From the NCBI GenBank assembly GCA_028095005.1, contig CM051463.1, forward strand, positions 82,255,002 to 82,319,001: a stretch of DNA of 64,000 nt. Reading direction: 5' to 3'. The position numbers and the translations under genes were made by a program. A model generated the notes under the pieces. That model was not told the DNA's origin and did no database searches. It saw nothing but the letters and a program-made list of their open reading frames with translations. The first letter of the stretch is position 1; the number at the start of each line of letters is the position of its first letter. Source of the stretch: Rhynchospora pubera (Eukaryota; Streptophyta; Magnoliopsida; Poales; Cyperaceae). Of the stretch, positions 43,997 to 56,750 are shown one piece after another.

Positions 43997-44184
43997 TAGG
44001 TTCTAAGATCTGTGAATTTTTTTTTATTCCTGTGCGAGTTACTGCACAGCTGTTTTTTTTTCCCGTTCTCGTGCGAGTTACTGCATAGTCGGACCCTACT
44101 TTGTGCGAATTACTGCACAATCGATCTTTTTTTTTCTCGACCAAACCCTAAATTTCGAACCAAAATTTTTCCCTGGCCAAAACC

Positions 44185-47100
44185 ATGAGTTTTACATCTG
44201 ATTCCAACTCCAAAACACCTATCCCTGACCCTAATCCTCTAGACGCCATGGCCCTTATCCAGAGCCTGAACAATACCTTGTCCCAGTTGCTTACACAACC
44301 GAGACCTCCACCAAACACCCAAAGCCAAGAGGGGTTCACCTCCGCAATGTCGATCAAGCTAGATGGGACAAATTTCTACCTTTGGTCAGAGATGCTGAAG
44401 ATGAAACTCAACGGGCAAGATAGATTGGGTCACCTTGATGGATCGACTCGGCCAAAGCCCTCGGATGAGGAGGCTTCTAAGCGATGGTCTGTGATGGACT
44501 CTCAGGTGAAAGATTTCATGATCAACTCTATGGACTCATCGCTGATAGGTACCTTATTGCCTTACTCCACTGCAAAAGAGGTATGGGATGCTGTTAATAC
44601 CTCATACTTTGATGGTAGTGATTTGTCTCAAATTTTGGATCTCAAAAGGAAAATTAGTAAAGTCAAACAGAATGGTGAATTGGTCCAGAATTTTTACAGT
44701 ACTCTCCAGTGATTATGGAAAGAATTAGACACTTGTAGACCAAACCCTATGGAATGCCCACATGACATCGAAAAATACCAGAAATTGGTACAAGAAGATA
44801 GGGTACTGACTTTTTTGGATGGTTTAGATGATAAGTTGGACCAGATTAGGGCTAGTGTACTTCAAATTAGTCCACTTCCTTCAGTAGAAGAGGCGTTTGC
44901 CTTGGTGAGAAAGGAGGAAAGGCGAGAAACGGTCATGTTGAATGGGGGTGAAGTTGGGGACAACTCTTTGGCTATGCTAGCAAAGACCCAAACCTTGAAC
45001 CTCCAGAAGTCCAACTATTCTTCAAAACCAAACAATAAAAAACCAGTTCCACCTGGAGGATGTACCCACTGTAAAAATCTAAAACACTCTGTGGACCAAT
45101 GTTTCAAGTTGATCGGATATTCGGACTGGTGGGAGGAGAATAAGAAGAAGAAGCAAAGCAAGGCACACGTGGCAGAAGCCACGACCACTGAAGGAAGAAC
45201 CCTACCAGCTGCGAACCTGGCCGGTTTAAGCCCTGACCGTGAGAATTTCGGTCCGAACTTTGAAAATTTTGGTCCGAAATCTGAGGGAAACCTCTCTGTT
45301 TTGCCTTCTGTCGAGACAAATGAAGGTAAAATTTTTGCTTTAAATACACCTGGTACTGACTGCTCTTGGATTATTGATTCAGGGGCGACTGATCACATGA
45401 CATACAGTAGAAAAGACTTGGTAAGAGAATCTGTTCCAAGAAGAAACAAGATTGTTAATGCAAATGGAGAGGTCTATCCAGTCACAGGGGCTGGAGAAGT
45501 CCAATTTTCATCTTCCTTAACTCTTTCAAATACACTATTGGTTCCCTCTCTTTCATCCAAGCTTTTGTCTGTAGGACAATTATGTGAAGAACTTAATTGT
45601 GCGGTACTCATGTATCCTCGATTTTGTCTTTTTCAGGACCTCTTGACGAAGGAAATTCTTGGTCGTGGTACTAGAAGAGGAGGACTATATCATTTAGAAG
45701 ACTTAGCTGCTGGACAAGCACATCTATCTGCTGGATTGAACTTGAGTAGGAAGTCTTCTATTTGGATATGGCACAGACGATTAGGTCATCCATCATTTGG
45801 GTACCTAAGAAAACTTTATCCTAGTTTGTTTTCTGGTTTTGAGAATGAGAAGTTTGATTGTGATGTATGCATTAAGTCTAAGAGCCATCGAGCTCATTTT
45901 ACTAAAATTTTAGATAATGATAATAATAAAGCTCCCTTTGATTTGATTCACTCTGATGTTTGGGGACCCTCCCCGGTTGACTCTCTAGTGGAAAATAGAT
46001 GGTTTGTCTTATTTGTTGATGACTGTACCAGAATGACTTGGGTTAAGGTGGTGAAACAAAAAACTGATGTACCACTTGCCATTAGATCCTTTATAACAAT
46101 GGTTAAAACTCAATTTGATAAAAATGTCAAGGTTTTCAGGAGTGATAATGGTAGGAAATTTGTCAACAAAACACTACGAGAGTTTTTTAACGGCAATGGG
46201 ATTATCCATGAAACTAGTTGTGTTGGAACTCCTCAACAAAATGGTAGGGCAAAACGTAAGAATAGACAAATTCTAGAAATGACCAGGGCAATGATGATAG
46301 AAAATAATGTTCCTAATTCTTATTGGGATCATGCAGTCACCTCAGCAGTGTACTTGATGAATAGATTACCTTCTGCACCCTTGAAATTTCAAACACCTTT
46401 ACAGAAACTCTCAACCTATACTGTGATCCCTTCTGTTCTCAATATCCCACCTAAAGTGTTTGGTTGTATAGCCTATGTTCACATACAGAAACATCAACGT
46501 TCTAAACTTGACCCTTGTGCTGAAAAATGTGTGTTCATCGGTTATGGTCAACATCAAAAGGGCTATATGTGTTTGAATCCAACCTCAAAAAAGATCTATA
46601 CTACCATGGATGTGACGTTTGTTGAAAATGAAGGATATTTTTGCCCGAACCAGACCCATTCCCAGGGGGAGAGTGTGATAGATAATGAGTCTTGGTTCGA
46701 TATAGGAAGGAATGAAGATCTTGGACCTAAACTAGGAAATTTGGCACCTGAACCGAATGAAGATGTAAAGGAGAATTTGAACCCAGAAATAGACCCACTA
46801 ACAAATTCGGGTCCATCAGAAGAGAATTTGGAAAGCGAAGATGAAGAAATGATACAGCCTCCTGCTTCACCACATGATCAATTTCCTGAGTCAGAGGTAA
46901 ATATTTCTGAACCTGTTACTACTAACCCTGGTTATCAGTTACCTTTCAGGGCCAACAGAGGCAGACCACCTAAGAGATACCGACCAGATGAGGATGGTGG
47001 GGGCAGATATGCGATGGCAAACTTTATGAATATGTCTCATATGCCAGAACCTGTGAAAGAGTTTGACAGGACTCTTGCATCAGTTCATATCCCTTGCAGC

Positions 47101-48627
47101 CTAAATGAAGCTCTTAGTGATCCGAAATGGGTAGATGCAATGAAGTCAGAGATGGATGCACTGGAAAAAAATGACACTTGGGAATTGGTGACAAGGCCAA
47201 AAGACAGAAAGGCAGTAGGCTGCAAATGGGTGTTTACAGTCAAATATGGGCCCACTGGAGAAATTGATAGGTACAAGGCAAGACTGGTAGCAAAGGGCTA
47301 TTCTCAAACATATGGAGTAGACTACCAGGAGACTTTCTCTCCTGTAGCAAAATTGAACACTGTGAGAATTTTACTGTCTATTGTTGCAAATAGAGACTGG
47401 CCTCTACATCAATTTGATGTGAAGAATGCTTTTTTACATGGTGACATTGATGAAGAGATCTACATGGATATCCCACCAGGATACAGTCACTCAAGCAACC
47501 AACTTCTTGTGTGCAGATTGAAGAAAGCATTGTATGGTCTGAAACAATCCCCTAGAGCTTGGTTTGGAAGATTTTGTTGTGCTATGAGAGGATATGGATA
47601 CACTCAGAGTGATACTGACCACACTTTATTTTTCCTCAAGAATAAAGGTAAAATTGTTATCTTGATAATCTATGTTGATGATATGATAATCACAGGTGAT
47701 GACTCTGAAGGAATCCGAGATTTGAAAGAAAAATTATCCAAAGAGTTTGAAATGAAAAATCTAGGAGGGTTGAAATATTTCCTTGGAATCGAAGTTGCAC
47801 GCAATAAGGAAGGTATTTCTTTGTCTCAAAGGAAGTATGTGCTTGACTTGCTTGCTGAAACAGGTATGTTGGACTGGAAACCTGTTGACACACCAACCAA
47901 ACAGAACACCAAGTTGGGTGTATTTTCTGATCAGGCACCTGCAAATAAGGATCAGTACCAGAGATTGGTAGGGAGACTCATTTACTTGTCACATACTAGG
48001 TCTGATATCGCTTATGCTGTGGCTGTAGTAAGTCAATTTATGCATGCTCCCAGTGAACAACATATGGAAGCTGTAATGTGGATTTTAAGGTATCTCAAGG
48101 GATCCCCAGGACGAGGTATTTTCTTCAAGAGGAATGGTCATCTTCAGGTTGAGGGATATACAGATTCTGACTGGGCTGGAGATGTGACTGATAGGAAATC
48201 CACGTCTGGATACTTCACATTTGTTGGAGGTAACTTGGTTACTTGGAGAAGCAAAAAGCAAAAGGTGGTGGCTTTGTCAAGTGCAGAGGCAGAGTTCAGA
48301 GGAATTGCTAAAGGTTTGCAAGAATTACTGTGGATAAAGAGAGTACTCAAGGATCTTGGTCTCTATGATAATAGGGAGATGAAGCTGTTCTATGACAACA
48401 AGGCAGCTATTGCAATATCTCACAATCCGGTGCAACATGATAGGACCAAGCATATTGAAGTGGACAGGCACTTTATCCGACAGAATTTAGAAGATAAAGT
48501 AATTAGCATTCCTCACGTGAGAACTGATGAGCAATTGGCAGACATACTGACAAAAGGGGTGTCCAGTACCATCTTCCATGAAGTGATTTGCAAGTTGGGC
48601 ATGCGAGATATCTACATGCCAACTTGA
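44185..48627 (+). pseudogene. Copia gag-pol polyprotein with a stop in gag and a mutated integrase
   Basis: The frame opens at 44185 and meets an in-frame TGA at 44710-44712 within gag. It then stays open to 48627, so one codon blocks a protein of 1480 residues. Gag has the copia N-terminal part and a CX2CX4HX4C knuckle (CTHCKNLKHSVDQC). The protease site is IIDSGATDHM. Integrase has the HHCC region (HRRLGHP... CDVC), Asp in HSDVWGP and Asp in RSDNG. The residue 36 positions after that second Asp, the expected catalytic Glu, is Lys (46252-46254). RT keeps YVDDMIITG, and RNase H keeps YTDSDWAG and LSSAEAEF. The stop replaces what is usually Gly or another sense codon in related gags (my inference). 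The element may still be moved in trans. Confidence 0.95.
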
Positions 48628-48634
48628 GGGGGAG
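48626..48634 (+). promoter_or_regulatory. Polypurine tract of the copia element
   Basis: GAGGGGGAG directly precedes the 3' LTR start TGTTAG and overlaps the end of the polyprotein stop region. Confidence 0.9.
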
Positions 48635-48955
48635 TGTTAGAATATGATGTCACAGAAGATTTTGACTTAGATCTAATGTGACATCTGACTTGGCAAGGAA
48701 GAAACGTCAGACTTGGAGCACAAGGAACGTTTGACTTGACATGCAAGTCATGACTGACTTGGTGTGCAAGAAACATTTAACTTGTTGTAAAAGAAATATG
48801 TTCTATATATAGGCCTCTCTCCTTGCATTGTAACATATCTCAGAATTATTGAAAAGAAATAAAAAAAGTGGTGTGTGTGGGTTGTGGACGTAGGTACACA
48901 TTGTACTGAACCACGTTAAATATTGTGTCTCTCTGTGTTGATCTTTAAGTTTACA
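48635..48955 (+). repeat. 3' LTR of the copia element
   Basis: 321 bp, TG...CA ends, six differences from the 5' LTR, followed by the target duplication AAATA. Confidence 0.97.
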
Positions 48956-48960
48956 AAATA

Positions 48961-50068
48961 TTATATGATAATTGATAAATTATTAAAGACCACTAGTTTT
49001 GATTGTCATATAATTAAGATCTTTTGACGAACTGGTTAAACTTGCATGGCATTTCATTGTTTTACGTGCATCATATATGTAGAGCATGCAAAGATAATTT
49101 TTCAAATATAATTAAAGGATAATTAATCTTTTAGTTTAATACGATTTGAGATATTACTTCACTGCTAAACGCAGATAATTTGAAATAATTTAATTTCTAC
49201 TTGAAGTTAATTACTTGTTGAAGACAAGATAAACTTATTCCAAGTTGGCATAACTGTAAACTTTTTTTAAAAAATATTATAAATTCATTATAACTGCGTT
49301 CATTTTGTTTTCGTTGTGAAATCGCATAGAGCAAAATGGACGATACTTGTTGTCTTTTCAATAATCTAAAATAAAATGGAGGAAACATGCATGTAAGGAT
49401 AGGGTATATATGAAAAATATATAATAATATAAGATGAATGTAATTGTAATATAACCAAAATTCTCTGGGTCTGGACTCCGGAGATGGAAAGAGGTGATAG
49501 AAAGGCGACAACAGCAACGACAAAAAGTATGACATCCATCTCATGTGATTTGCAAGTTGTGACCCCACCAAAAAAACAAAAAACAAACTATTTTACCATT
49601 TTCCTCTGCAAAATATCAATATTTCTTTCTACCACCCCTTATATCGCATTGATTGTTTGGAATGGGAAGAATCAGGGTCGGATTCGCACCTTTATGGCAA
49701 TTGTGCATTTGTTCCTTTTCTCACACGCATACAGTTCGCTGAACTTGATGCATCATTTCATAAAATTTAAAAAAGAAAAAGCTGGCAGATTTACAGTCAT
49801 GATTCTTCTCTGGAAAATTACAGAGAGAATAAATTGGAAACAGTTATAACGAGGCAACAGTATTTCTTCTCTCTTTAGACATGTTATTGTTTTCTTCCGA
49901 AGAAATAAATATAAATATGTTTGAATACATTATTTAGACATTTTAAAAAATAATAGTAAATTAAAAATTTAATGTGCCATCATGTAATAAAAAATTATCA
50001 GTTTTTTTTTCTATAAGAAAACGCTTCTAACTCCTCTTGGCATATTAAACTAACCATACATATCAGAC
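48961..50068. other. Intergenic AT-rich DNA
   Basis: I see no gene here. Short open frames on both strands near 49200-49850 have no protein-like composition. Confidence 0.5.
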
Positions 50069-50071
50069 TAA

Positions 50072-50972
50072 GGCTATGTTTGGTTGCATGGAAAGTTTGC
50101 AAACTTGAAGTTAAAGTTCTAACTTTCCAACCTTCATCAACCAAACACACTCAAGTTAGTGAAGTTTGTGCTAACTTCACTCTACTTCTCTAACTTGACA
50201 AAATATTGAGTTAGAAAAGTTTGTTCTCATGACCAATTTAAAAGTCAATATAATTATTATTATCATCTATGCGTAGTAATTATTATATTAATTATAATTA
50301 TAATATTAAAATAAGAATAATAATTATTATTATTTAGCAACATAACAATAATTATAATTATAATTACAATTATAAATAATTAAAAATTAATATAATAATA
50401 ATAATATTATTATTATTATTAGTGTACTAATTCATATTTATTATACTTACTAATTACAGTTATAATATTAAATATTAATAATAATTATTGATGCCGTTGT
50501 TATATTTCAATAAAATTACTTTAATATTAATAACTATTATTATTATTATTTAATAATAATTATAACATTAATTTTGATTAAAATTACAATAATTATTACC
50601 ATGATATTTATTATTTAATAAATATAATAATATGATTAATGACTATTACAGTTATAAAAATTACATAATAATTAATATTATAATATAGTAATCATAGTAT
50701 TATTGGTAAAAATAATTATAATAATAGTATGATATTAATATAACATTATTATGGTAGATGTAATTAGTTATAAAAGAAAAAAATAACTAAATTAATATTT
50801 TATTATTTTCTTCTATCTCTAACTCCAACATACCACACCAAACAACATTTTCTAACCTCAAGTTAGCACAAACTTTCCACAATCTCTAACTTCACTAATG
50901 TCAATCTCTAACTTCAAAATTACAAACTTCAACCTCTAACTTCTCTAACTTCACCTCCAACCAAACGTACCC
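50072..50972. mobile_element. Tourist-like (PIF/Harbinger) MITE, 901 bp, with AT-rich core
   Basis: The left end GGCTATGTTTGGTTG pairs with the right end CAACCAAACGTACCC. TAA lies on both sides (50069-50071 and 50973-50975). Subterminal words such as CTAACTTCACT and its complement recur many times on both arms. The core (about 50240-50800) is almost pure A/T with TTA/ATA runs. It is long for a MITE, and no transposase is present. Confidence 0.82.
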
Positions 50973-50975
50973 TAA

Positions 50976-51795
50976 AAATAAATAAAATTTTTATTGGTGT
51001 GTGGAATTTAACAGTCAGGCTAAGTGGCGAGGGTCCGATTAAAGAATGAGACAAAGTAGTTAATTAATATGATACCTATGTTAACAATACTTAATAGTTA
51101 ATACCCAGATGATACCAAATTAGTACAGTAGTCTCATGCTTTGTGGCCCAGTCCCCAAAAAGGAACAAAAACAAGCAGCATAACAACAGCAACAATGTAA
51201 CACTGCACCTCTTTCATTCGCTATTTCGCTCAGGCTCAGCCATATATTGATTACATCTCCTCTCTCCTAAACAAATAAACAAAACAAAAAAGATATCGTC
51301 CCATTGTTTACGCACACTTTATTGATTCTTTCTTTCCACTCGGTTCAGTGTACTCGAAAAGTAAAAGGCTTTCTTCGTTCTTGTGCAGAGGCGCGCCTCC
51401 TTTTTTGTTCAATTTCGTCTTTCTCTTTGGGGATTTGAACTTTATTGGTTTAATTTTGTTTGCTCGATCTCTTACTTCTGAGTTCTGACTTCTGACTGAA
51501 AATTGGGTTTTCTTCTTCTCTGGAAAAGAGAAGGATAGATAGAGAGAGAGAGAGAGATTTTGGTTTGGGGAATTTAATTTTCTCAGATTTTGAAGGCAAG
51601 TACCCACACGGCTTGTTGGGTTGGTGGAATTATCAAGAATACCTGGTCCCGAATTTTGGGGAGATTTGGTTTGTAGTGGGTGCATTGTGAAATTGGGTGA
51701 GAGATAGGTGGCGCAAGGGTGGCTATGGAGAAGAGAAGGTGCATTTGGTTCTCAAATTAAGCTCTAAATTGAGAAGGAGAAAGGAGAAACAGAGC
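50976..51795 (+). promoter_or_regulatory. Upstream region and 5' UTR of the receptor kinase gene
   Basis: The region becomes less AT-rich after 51180 and has a pyrimidine-rich stretch (51190-51290) and an (AG)8 run at 51541-51556, typical of plant 5' leaders. A short upstream ORF of 11 codons (51725-51760, ATG out of frame with the main ATG) could reduce translation. The exact transcription start is not visible. Confidence 0.45.
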
Positions 51796-54700
51796 ATGAA
51801 AGGAGAAGAGATTTTGTTTTGTTGGATTGTGGGTTTGCTGGTCTGGGCATGCCGAGGTGCCTCCTGTGCTTCCCTCTCCCCTTCTGGTATCAACTATGAA
51901 GGTCTCTACTGTTACTTCTTCTTCCTTCTCTTTTTCCCTTTTTTTTTTTCTTTCCCTATATACTCAGTCCTACAAGTGATGAAGTGTGTAAGTTGGTGAC
52001 GCTCCATCTCATGAGATCTTTCAGAATTCAATTTTTTTTTTTTTTTCAGACTCAATATTTGTATGGATTGTATTTTGTTCTTTATTCTGAACGTACAGTA
52101 GAAATTAAATTAAATTGAAGTGGCAACTGTCTAAATTGGTATGTAATATTGGTTGGATGGCAGTGGTGGCGTTGGTGGGGATAAAGGCGGATTTAGAAGA
52201 CCCATACAATGTGCTGGAGAATTGGGACATCAACTCTGTCGATCCCTGCAGCTGGCGTATGGTCACCTGTGATGCCGATGGCTTCGTCTCTGCACTGTTA
52301 GTACCCACCTCCTATTTTTTTTTTCAAAATTATCTTGATGTTGGTACGTATGAAATGTTTACTATGAAGTGTTAATTAAGAAAACTGGATTTAACCTGAC
52401 AGGGGACTGCCTAGCCAAAGTTTGTCAGGTACACTCTCCCCTGGTATCGGCAATCTCACTCGACTCCAATCTGTGTATGTTCATGCTTCTGTTTTTATCT
52501 TTGTTGTACCGGTCTTTGTATTTATTAATGTACTTATGGTAATTTTCATCTATTTGAAAACCACAGGTTACTGCAGAATAATGCGATAGGAGGTAGCATC
52601 CCCAGTGACATAGGAAGGCTTGAGTGGCTTCAAACACTAGACCTCTCGGATAATCACTTCACTGGATCTATTCCTTCCTCATTGGCAGATCTCACCAACC
52701 TCAATTATTTGTAGCATCTCTTCTCTTTACCTTTTAATTTAGGATTTTTTTTAATCTTTCCTGCAAATGTCCATGTCTAATGTCATTCTCTTTTTTCTTT
52801 TGGGAAGGAGGTTGAACAATAACAGCTTATCAGGACCGTTACCTGATTCATTATCCAATCTTGATGGTCTAACTTTACTGTATGTTCTCCCTCTTCCTTT
52901 TCCTGTCTCTTTCAGATCAACTTATATATAAAGTATCCCCACACCAATGCTTTTTTGTTAAATACCATGCGCCAGATATGCATGTTAAGCTAGTTGTCAG
53001 TGTAATTATTTTTATTCCACATTAAGTTGGTTGCTAATATAATTGGGTTGGTGTCTTGTAGGGATCTTTCTTTTAACAACTTAAGTGGGCCTATACCAAA
53101 TATATCGGCAAGAACTTTCAAGTAAGTCTCTTTTTAACTTTGCTTTATTTTTGTGAGGGCTTATTGGGAATTTTTTTCCCCTTTCCTGAAAGAACACTAG
53201 AATCAGATTTTGGTATGAAGAGTAACCGTCACAATTCACGACCGTTTATCACTGTGTCATAATTACGTTCTTTGTTATTTTTCCTCCATTTTACTGAAGT
53301 GAAGAAATACCAGATATTTTCTTGTAAAATAATTAGATAAGTGAATGATTTATGTTTACATTAAATTCACAGCATTATTGGAAATCCTCTAATATGTGGG
53401 TTTAAAGCTGGAAGTAATTGCTCCGCAATTTCTCTGGACCCGCTGTCCTACCCGCCTGATGATCTAGATTGTATGTGTGCTACTTACTTTAGTCAACTAA
53501 TTTCTTGAAACATACATGTAATGTACATTCATCTAGTCATTCATTTCATAAAGAAGACTTTTTATTGTTTCTCAGTACAGCCGCAGCCTGGTGGAACAAG
53601 AAACCGCCACATGTCAATTGCATTTGGTACTGGTGCCGGTTTGGTTGCAGTACTCCTGATCGGTGTTGGTCTGGTTTTATGGAGGCGGCATAAACACAAC
53701 CAACAAGTTTTCTTCGACATCAACGGTGAGTGAGACTGAGAGAGTCCTATCATTCGTTTTAAATCCTGCCTAGGAGCTACTGCGAACAAATAGCTGACAT
53801 TAAAATTGACATTGGAACAGATCAAAATGATCCGGAGGTGTGCCTGGGACATCTAAAGAGGTACTCCCTTAAGGAGCTTCGCACTGCCACAAACAATTTC
53901 AATCCAAAGAACATATTGGGAGAGGGAGGTTATGGGATTGTGTATAAAGGATGTTTGCGCGATAGTGCTACAGTAGCCGTGAAGCGGCTCAAGGACTACA
54001 ATGCTGCAGGAGGCGAAGCGCAGTTCCAAACCGAAGTTGAAATGATCAGCCTTGCTGTACACCGTAATTTGCTGAGGCTCATTGGATTCTGCACGGCCGA
54101 CAATGAACGACTCCTTGTTTATCCTTACATGCCTAACGGGAGTGTGGCTTCTCAGCTCAGAGGTAATCAATACATAATCTGAAGTTCGTTCACAAAAGTA
54201 AAGACATTTCCTTTCTTTATGTACTAGCTTGCTTTTCCATTCAGTATCTGTAATATTGACTCTCTTTTCTAATTAATACTTAGAGCATATAAATGGAAGA
54301 CCTGCCTTAGGTTGGTCAAAACGGAGACGAATAGCGTTGGGCACTGCAAGGGGGCTGCTATACCTTCATGAGCAATGTGACCCTAAGATTATTCATCGAG
54401 ATGTGAAAGCTGCCAATGTGCTTTTGGATGCTGATTTTGAGGCTGTCGTGGGGGACTTTGGTCTGGCAAAGTTGCTTGACCATAGAGAGTCTCATGTGAC
54501 CACAGCTGTGCGGGGTACAGTGGGCCATATTGCACCTGAGTACCTTTCAACAGGGCAATCATCAGAAAAAACAGATGTTTTTGGGTTTGGGATACTGCTG
54601 CTGGAGTTGATTACGGGTCAGAAGGCCTTAGATCTTGGAAGAGTGGTGAATCAAAAAGGAGCTATGCTTGATTGGGTGAGTAATTAATATTATAGCTGTT

Positions 54701-55135
54701 GATTCTTCCATTTCTCTATCCTTGGTCTGTTGTGGTTGCCAGTTGCCAAAAATAAACAGCAAGTAAACTTAATTGTTTTGCTTATTTGCTGTTTGTCAGG
54801 TAAAGAAGCTGCATCAAGAGAGCAAGCTAGATGTCCTGGTGGATAAAGATCTAAAGACAAACTACGATCATGTGGAGCTAGAAGAAATGGTGCAGGTTGC
54901 CCTTTTGTGCACCCAGTTCCAGCCAGCTCAGCGGCCCAAGATGTCAGAGGTGGTGCGGATGCTCGAAGGAGATGGTCTTGCTGAGAAATGGGAGGCGTCA
55001 CAGAATATGAATGCAAATGCAAAGTGTAAGTCTCATTCTCAGGAGCTAATACCTCCTAAATATTTGCACCTTGATTTCCCGGCAGATGATTCATCCCTTG
55101 TTTTGGAAGCCATGGAGCTCTCTGGCCCCAGGTGA
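51796..55135 (+). CDS. LRR receptor-like serine/threonine kinase, LRR-II subfamily (At5g45780-like), 634 aa
   Basis: Eleven exons: 51796-51901, 52164-52296, 52403-52474, 52567-52710, 52808-52879, 53062-53121, 53373-53470, 53576-53725, 53821-54162, 54284-54675 and 54800-55135. They sum to 1905 nt with all junctions GT-AG. The 72- and 144-nt LRR exons are typical of the SERK/NIK class. Order: signal peptide (FCWIVGLLVWACRG); LRR N-terminal cap with DPCSWRMVTCD; about four LRRs; transmembrane segment near residues 242-262; protein kinase (about 305-575). Catalytic residues are present: Lys333 in VAVKRLK, Asp432 in HRDVKAANVLL, Asp450 in GDFGLAK. It is an RD kinase, likely active at the plasma membrane. 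The C-terminus ends ELSGPR, as in this subfamily. A SERK-type Ser-Pro-Pro hinge is absent, so it is not BAK1/SERK itself. The ligand is unknown. Confidence 0.93.
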
Positions 55136-56740
55136 CATCACCATTTGCTATTTTTGGTGTGAATCGATCCAATCAGGTGTTTATATAGCCAGGAGGGTTG
55201 AGGCTGCCACATCAGCATGGTCAGTATAGGTTGTATTATTCATTTGTATAGAAACAGGAGCAACAGAGTAATGAGCTCTATTCCGCAAGCTTCACATCCC
55301 ATATTCCATAAGAAAAAAGAAGAAAAAGGTTCAGTGTATTAAGCTTATTATTGGTGTATGTTATGTTGCTGGGTTTTTTTTTTCCCTATTAATTGAAGTT
55401 TTGGATATGCTAACTGGCATTGAAATCTAACAGCTGAGAAATGAAATGACTGATAAATATTTCATTCTTGTAATGTTTTTCAATGATGGCTAATATGTAA
55501 ATGTAATTGAAAGAGAGAAAAGGCAAACAAAACAATTAACCAATTAATTGATTGATATATAACCTTTATTATTATCATCTGGATCTGCAATTAAGCTGAA
55601 CAGAAGCATGGTCCCAGATACTGGTGAACAGTATACATCTGTACTGTCACTTAGATAGGGACACAGATGGCATGGGTCCATATTACTAACATCCACGCTT
55701 TAAATAGTAGGATGCTGTGCCTGTTAACCAATCCAATCCGTTGGAGGATTGACTGGATCTAAATCAGATGTTTTGAAATTCCCTACAGTTACACAGTGCA
55801 TGGGATAAATAGCAAAAGGAAATAAATTCCCACATAAGCCATTTCGTAATTTATCTATTTTTTGGTAGATTTTTTTTATTTATTTTTTCCCATGTGGCAG
55901 TCAAGTCGCCAAAATACTACATTATTTTAAAATTGAAGTTATAGGATGTAACCTATATAAAGGTTCAAATTTTCAAATCTATTCAACAATGGTTCGAAAT
56001 CACAAACAATGTACAATAAAAAAAAAATCCAATATAAGAAATCAATCAAATTTGAATCGGATTAAAATCTTTCATATCGTTATTTCTATTTTTCCCTTCT
56101 CGTTTCTTCCTCCTCCAAGCGAATCAGATTAGGAAAATGTGATAATTAGATTTCGAGTCCAAAATTTTTTAAAATTATATTCGGATTAAAAAGAATTTGA
56201 GACAACTTGTTTAATCTGAATTAAGATGATTTAAACAGAGTGAAATAAAAAATAAAATTGTAAATTCAAGACACTTGTAAACTAGTTTAATCTTAATGAT
56301 TAAGAAATAATATTTTAAATTTCAAATACTAATTCTAGTTCTACTTTTTTTTACCACAACTTGACAAGCAATCGAAACGCAAGGCAAGCTTAGTTATAGG
56401 CCGTGGACTTTGCAATAAAAGGAAGTAGAGGTTTAGAAATATGTGGCCCATGGCCCAGAAGCGATGGCCTAATGTTACAAAGAAGATAAGAGTAGAGAAA
56501 GAGAAGTGAAAAAAAGTAAAACAGAGAGAAAGCAAAAAGGTAAAGAGGTAAGAGGATCAATCTACCTCTTGCAATTCAGGCCGGAACTGATGCGAGTGAG
56601 ATCTAACTAGTGACGGTGTCAACCATGCCATCTAGATAGAGTTAGAGTACTAGAGTAGGCAATTAGCGGCTAGTCAACCTTCTAAACGGCGTCCGTCAAT
56701 TTTCTAACGGTGAAGTGTACCCCGAGCAACTCACGAGACG
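55136..56740. other. 3' UTR and intergenic DNA after the kinase gene
   Basis: The first 250 bp are probably the 3' UTR. Beyond that the DNA is AT-rich with no supported gene. The last 10 bases (AGAACTGACC, 56741-56750) are the left target duplication of the next element. Confidence 0.5.
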
Positions 56741-56750
56741 AGAACTGACC

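Larger units (their letters stand above)
43662..48955 (+). mobile_element. Complete Ty1/copia LTR retrotransposon, 5.3 kb
   Basis: Two 321-bp LTRs bound the element, with PBS at 43983, polyprotein, PPT at 48626 and matching AAATA target duplications (43657-43661 and 48956-48960). The LTRs differ at 6 of 321 sites by eye (1.9%). At an assumed 1.3e-8 substitutions per site per year this gives roughly 0.7 million years. The order protease, integrase, RT, RNase H is the Ty1/copia order. Coding lesions show it is no longer autonomous. Confidence 0.97.

Noticed and set aside
44710..44712. Programmed stop-codon readthrough in copia gag
   Set aside because: The stop lies inside gag rather than at a gag-pol border, and the same element has an inactive integrase, so decay is more likely.
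50240..50800. Almost pure A/T segment as a matrix-attachment or satellite region
   Set aside because: It is the core of a MITE with clear ends and a TAA duplication, which explains it more simply.
51796..55135. Naming the receptor kinase as SERK/BAK1
   Set aside because: The Ser-Pro-Pro hinge is missing and the ectodomain is closer to the At5g45780/NIK side of LRR-II; I keep the broader family name.
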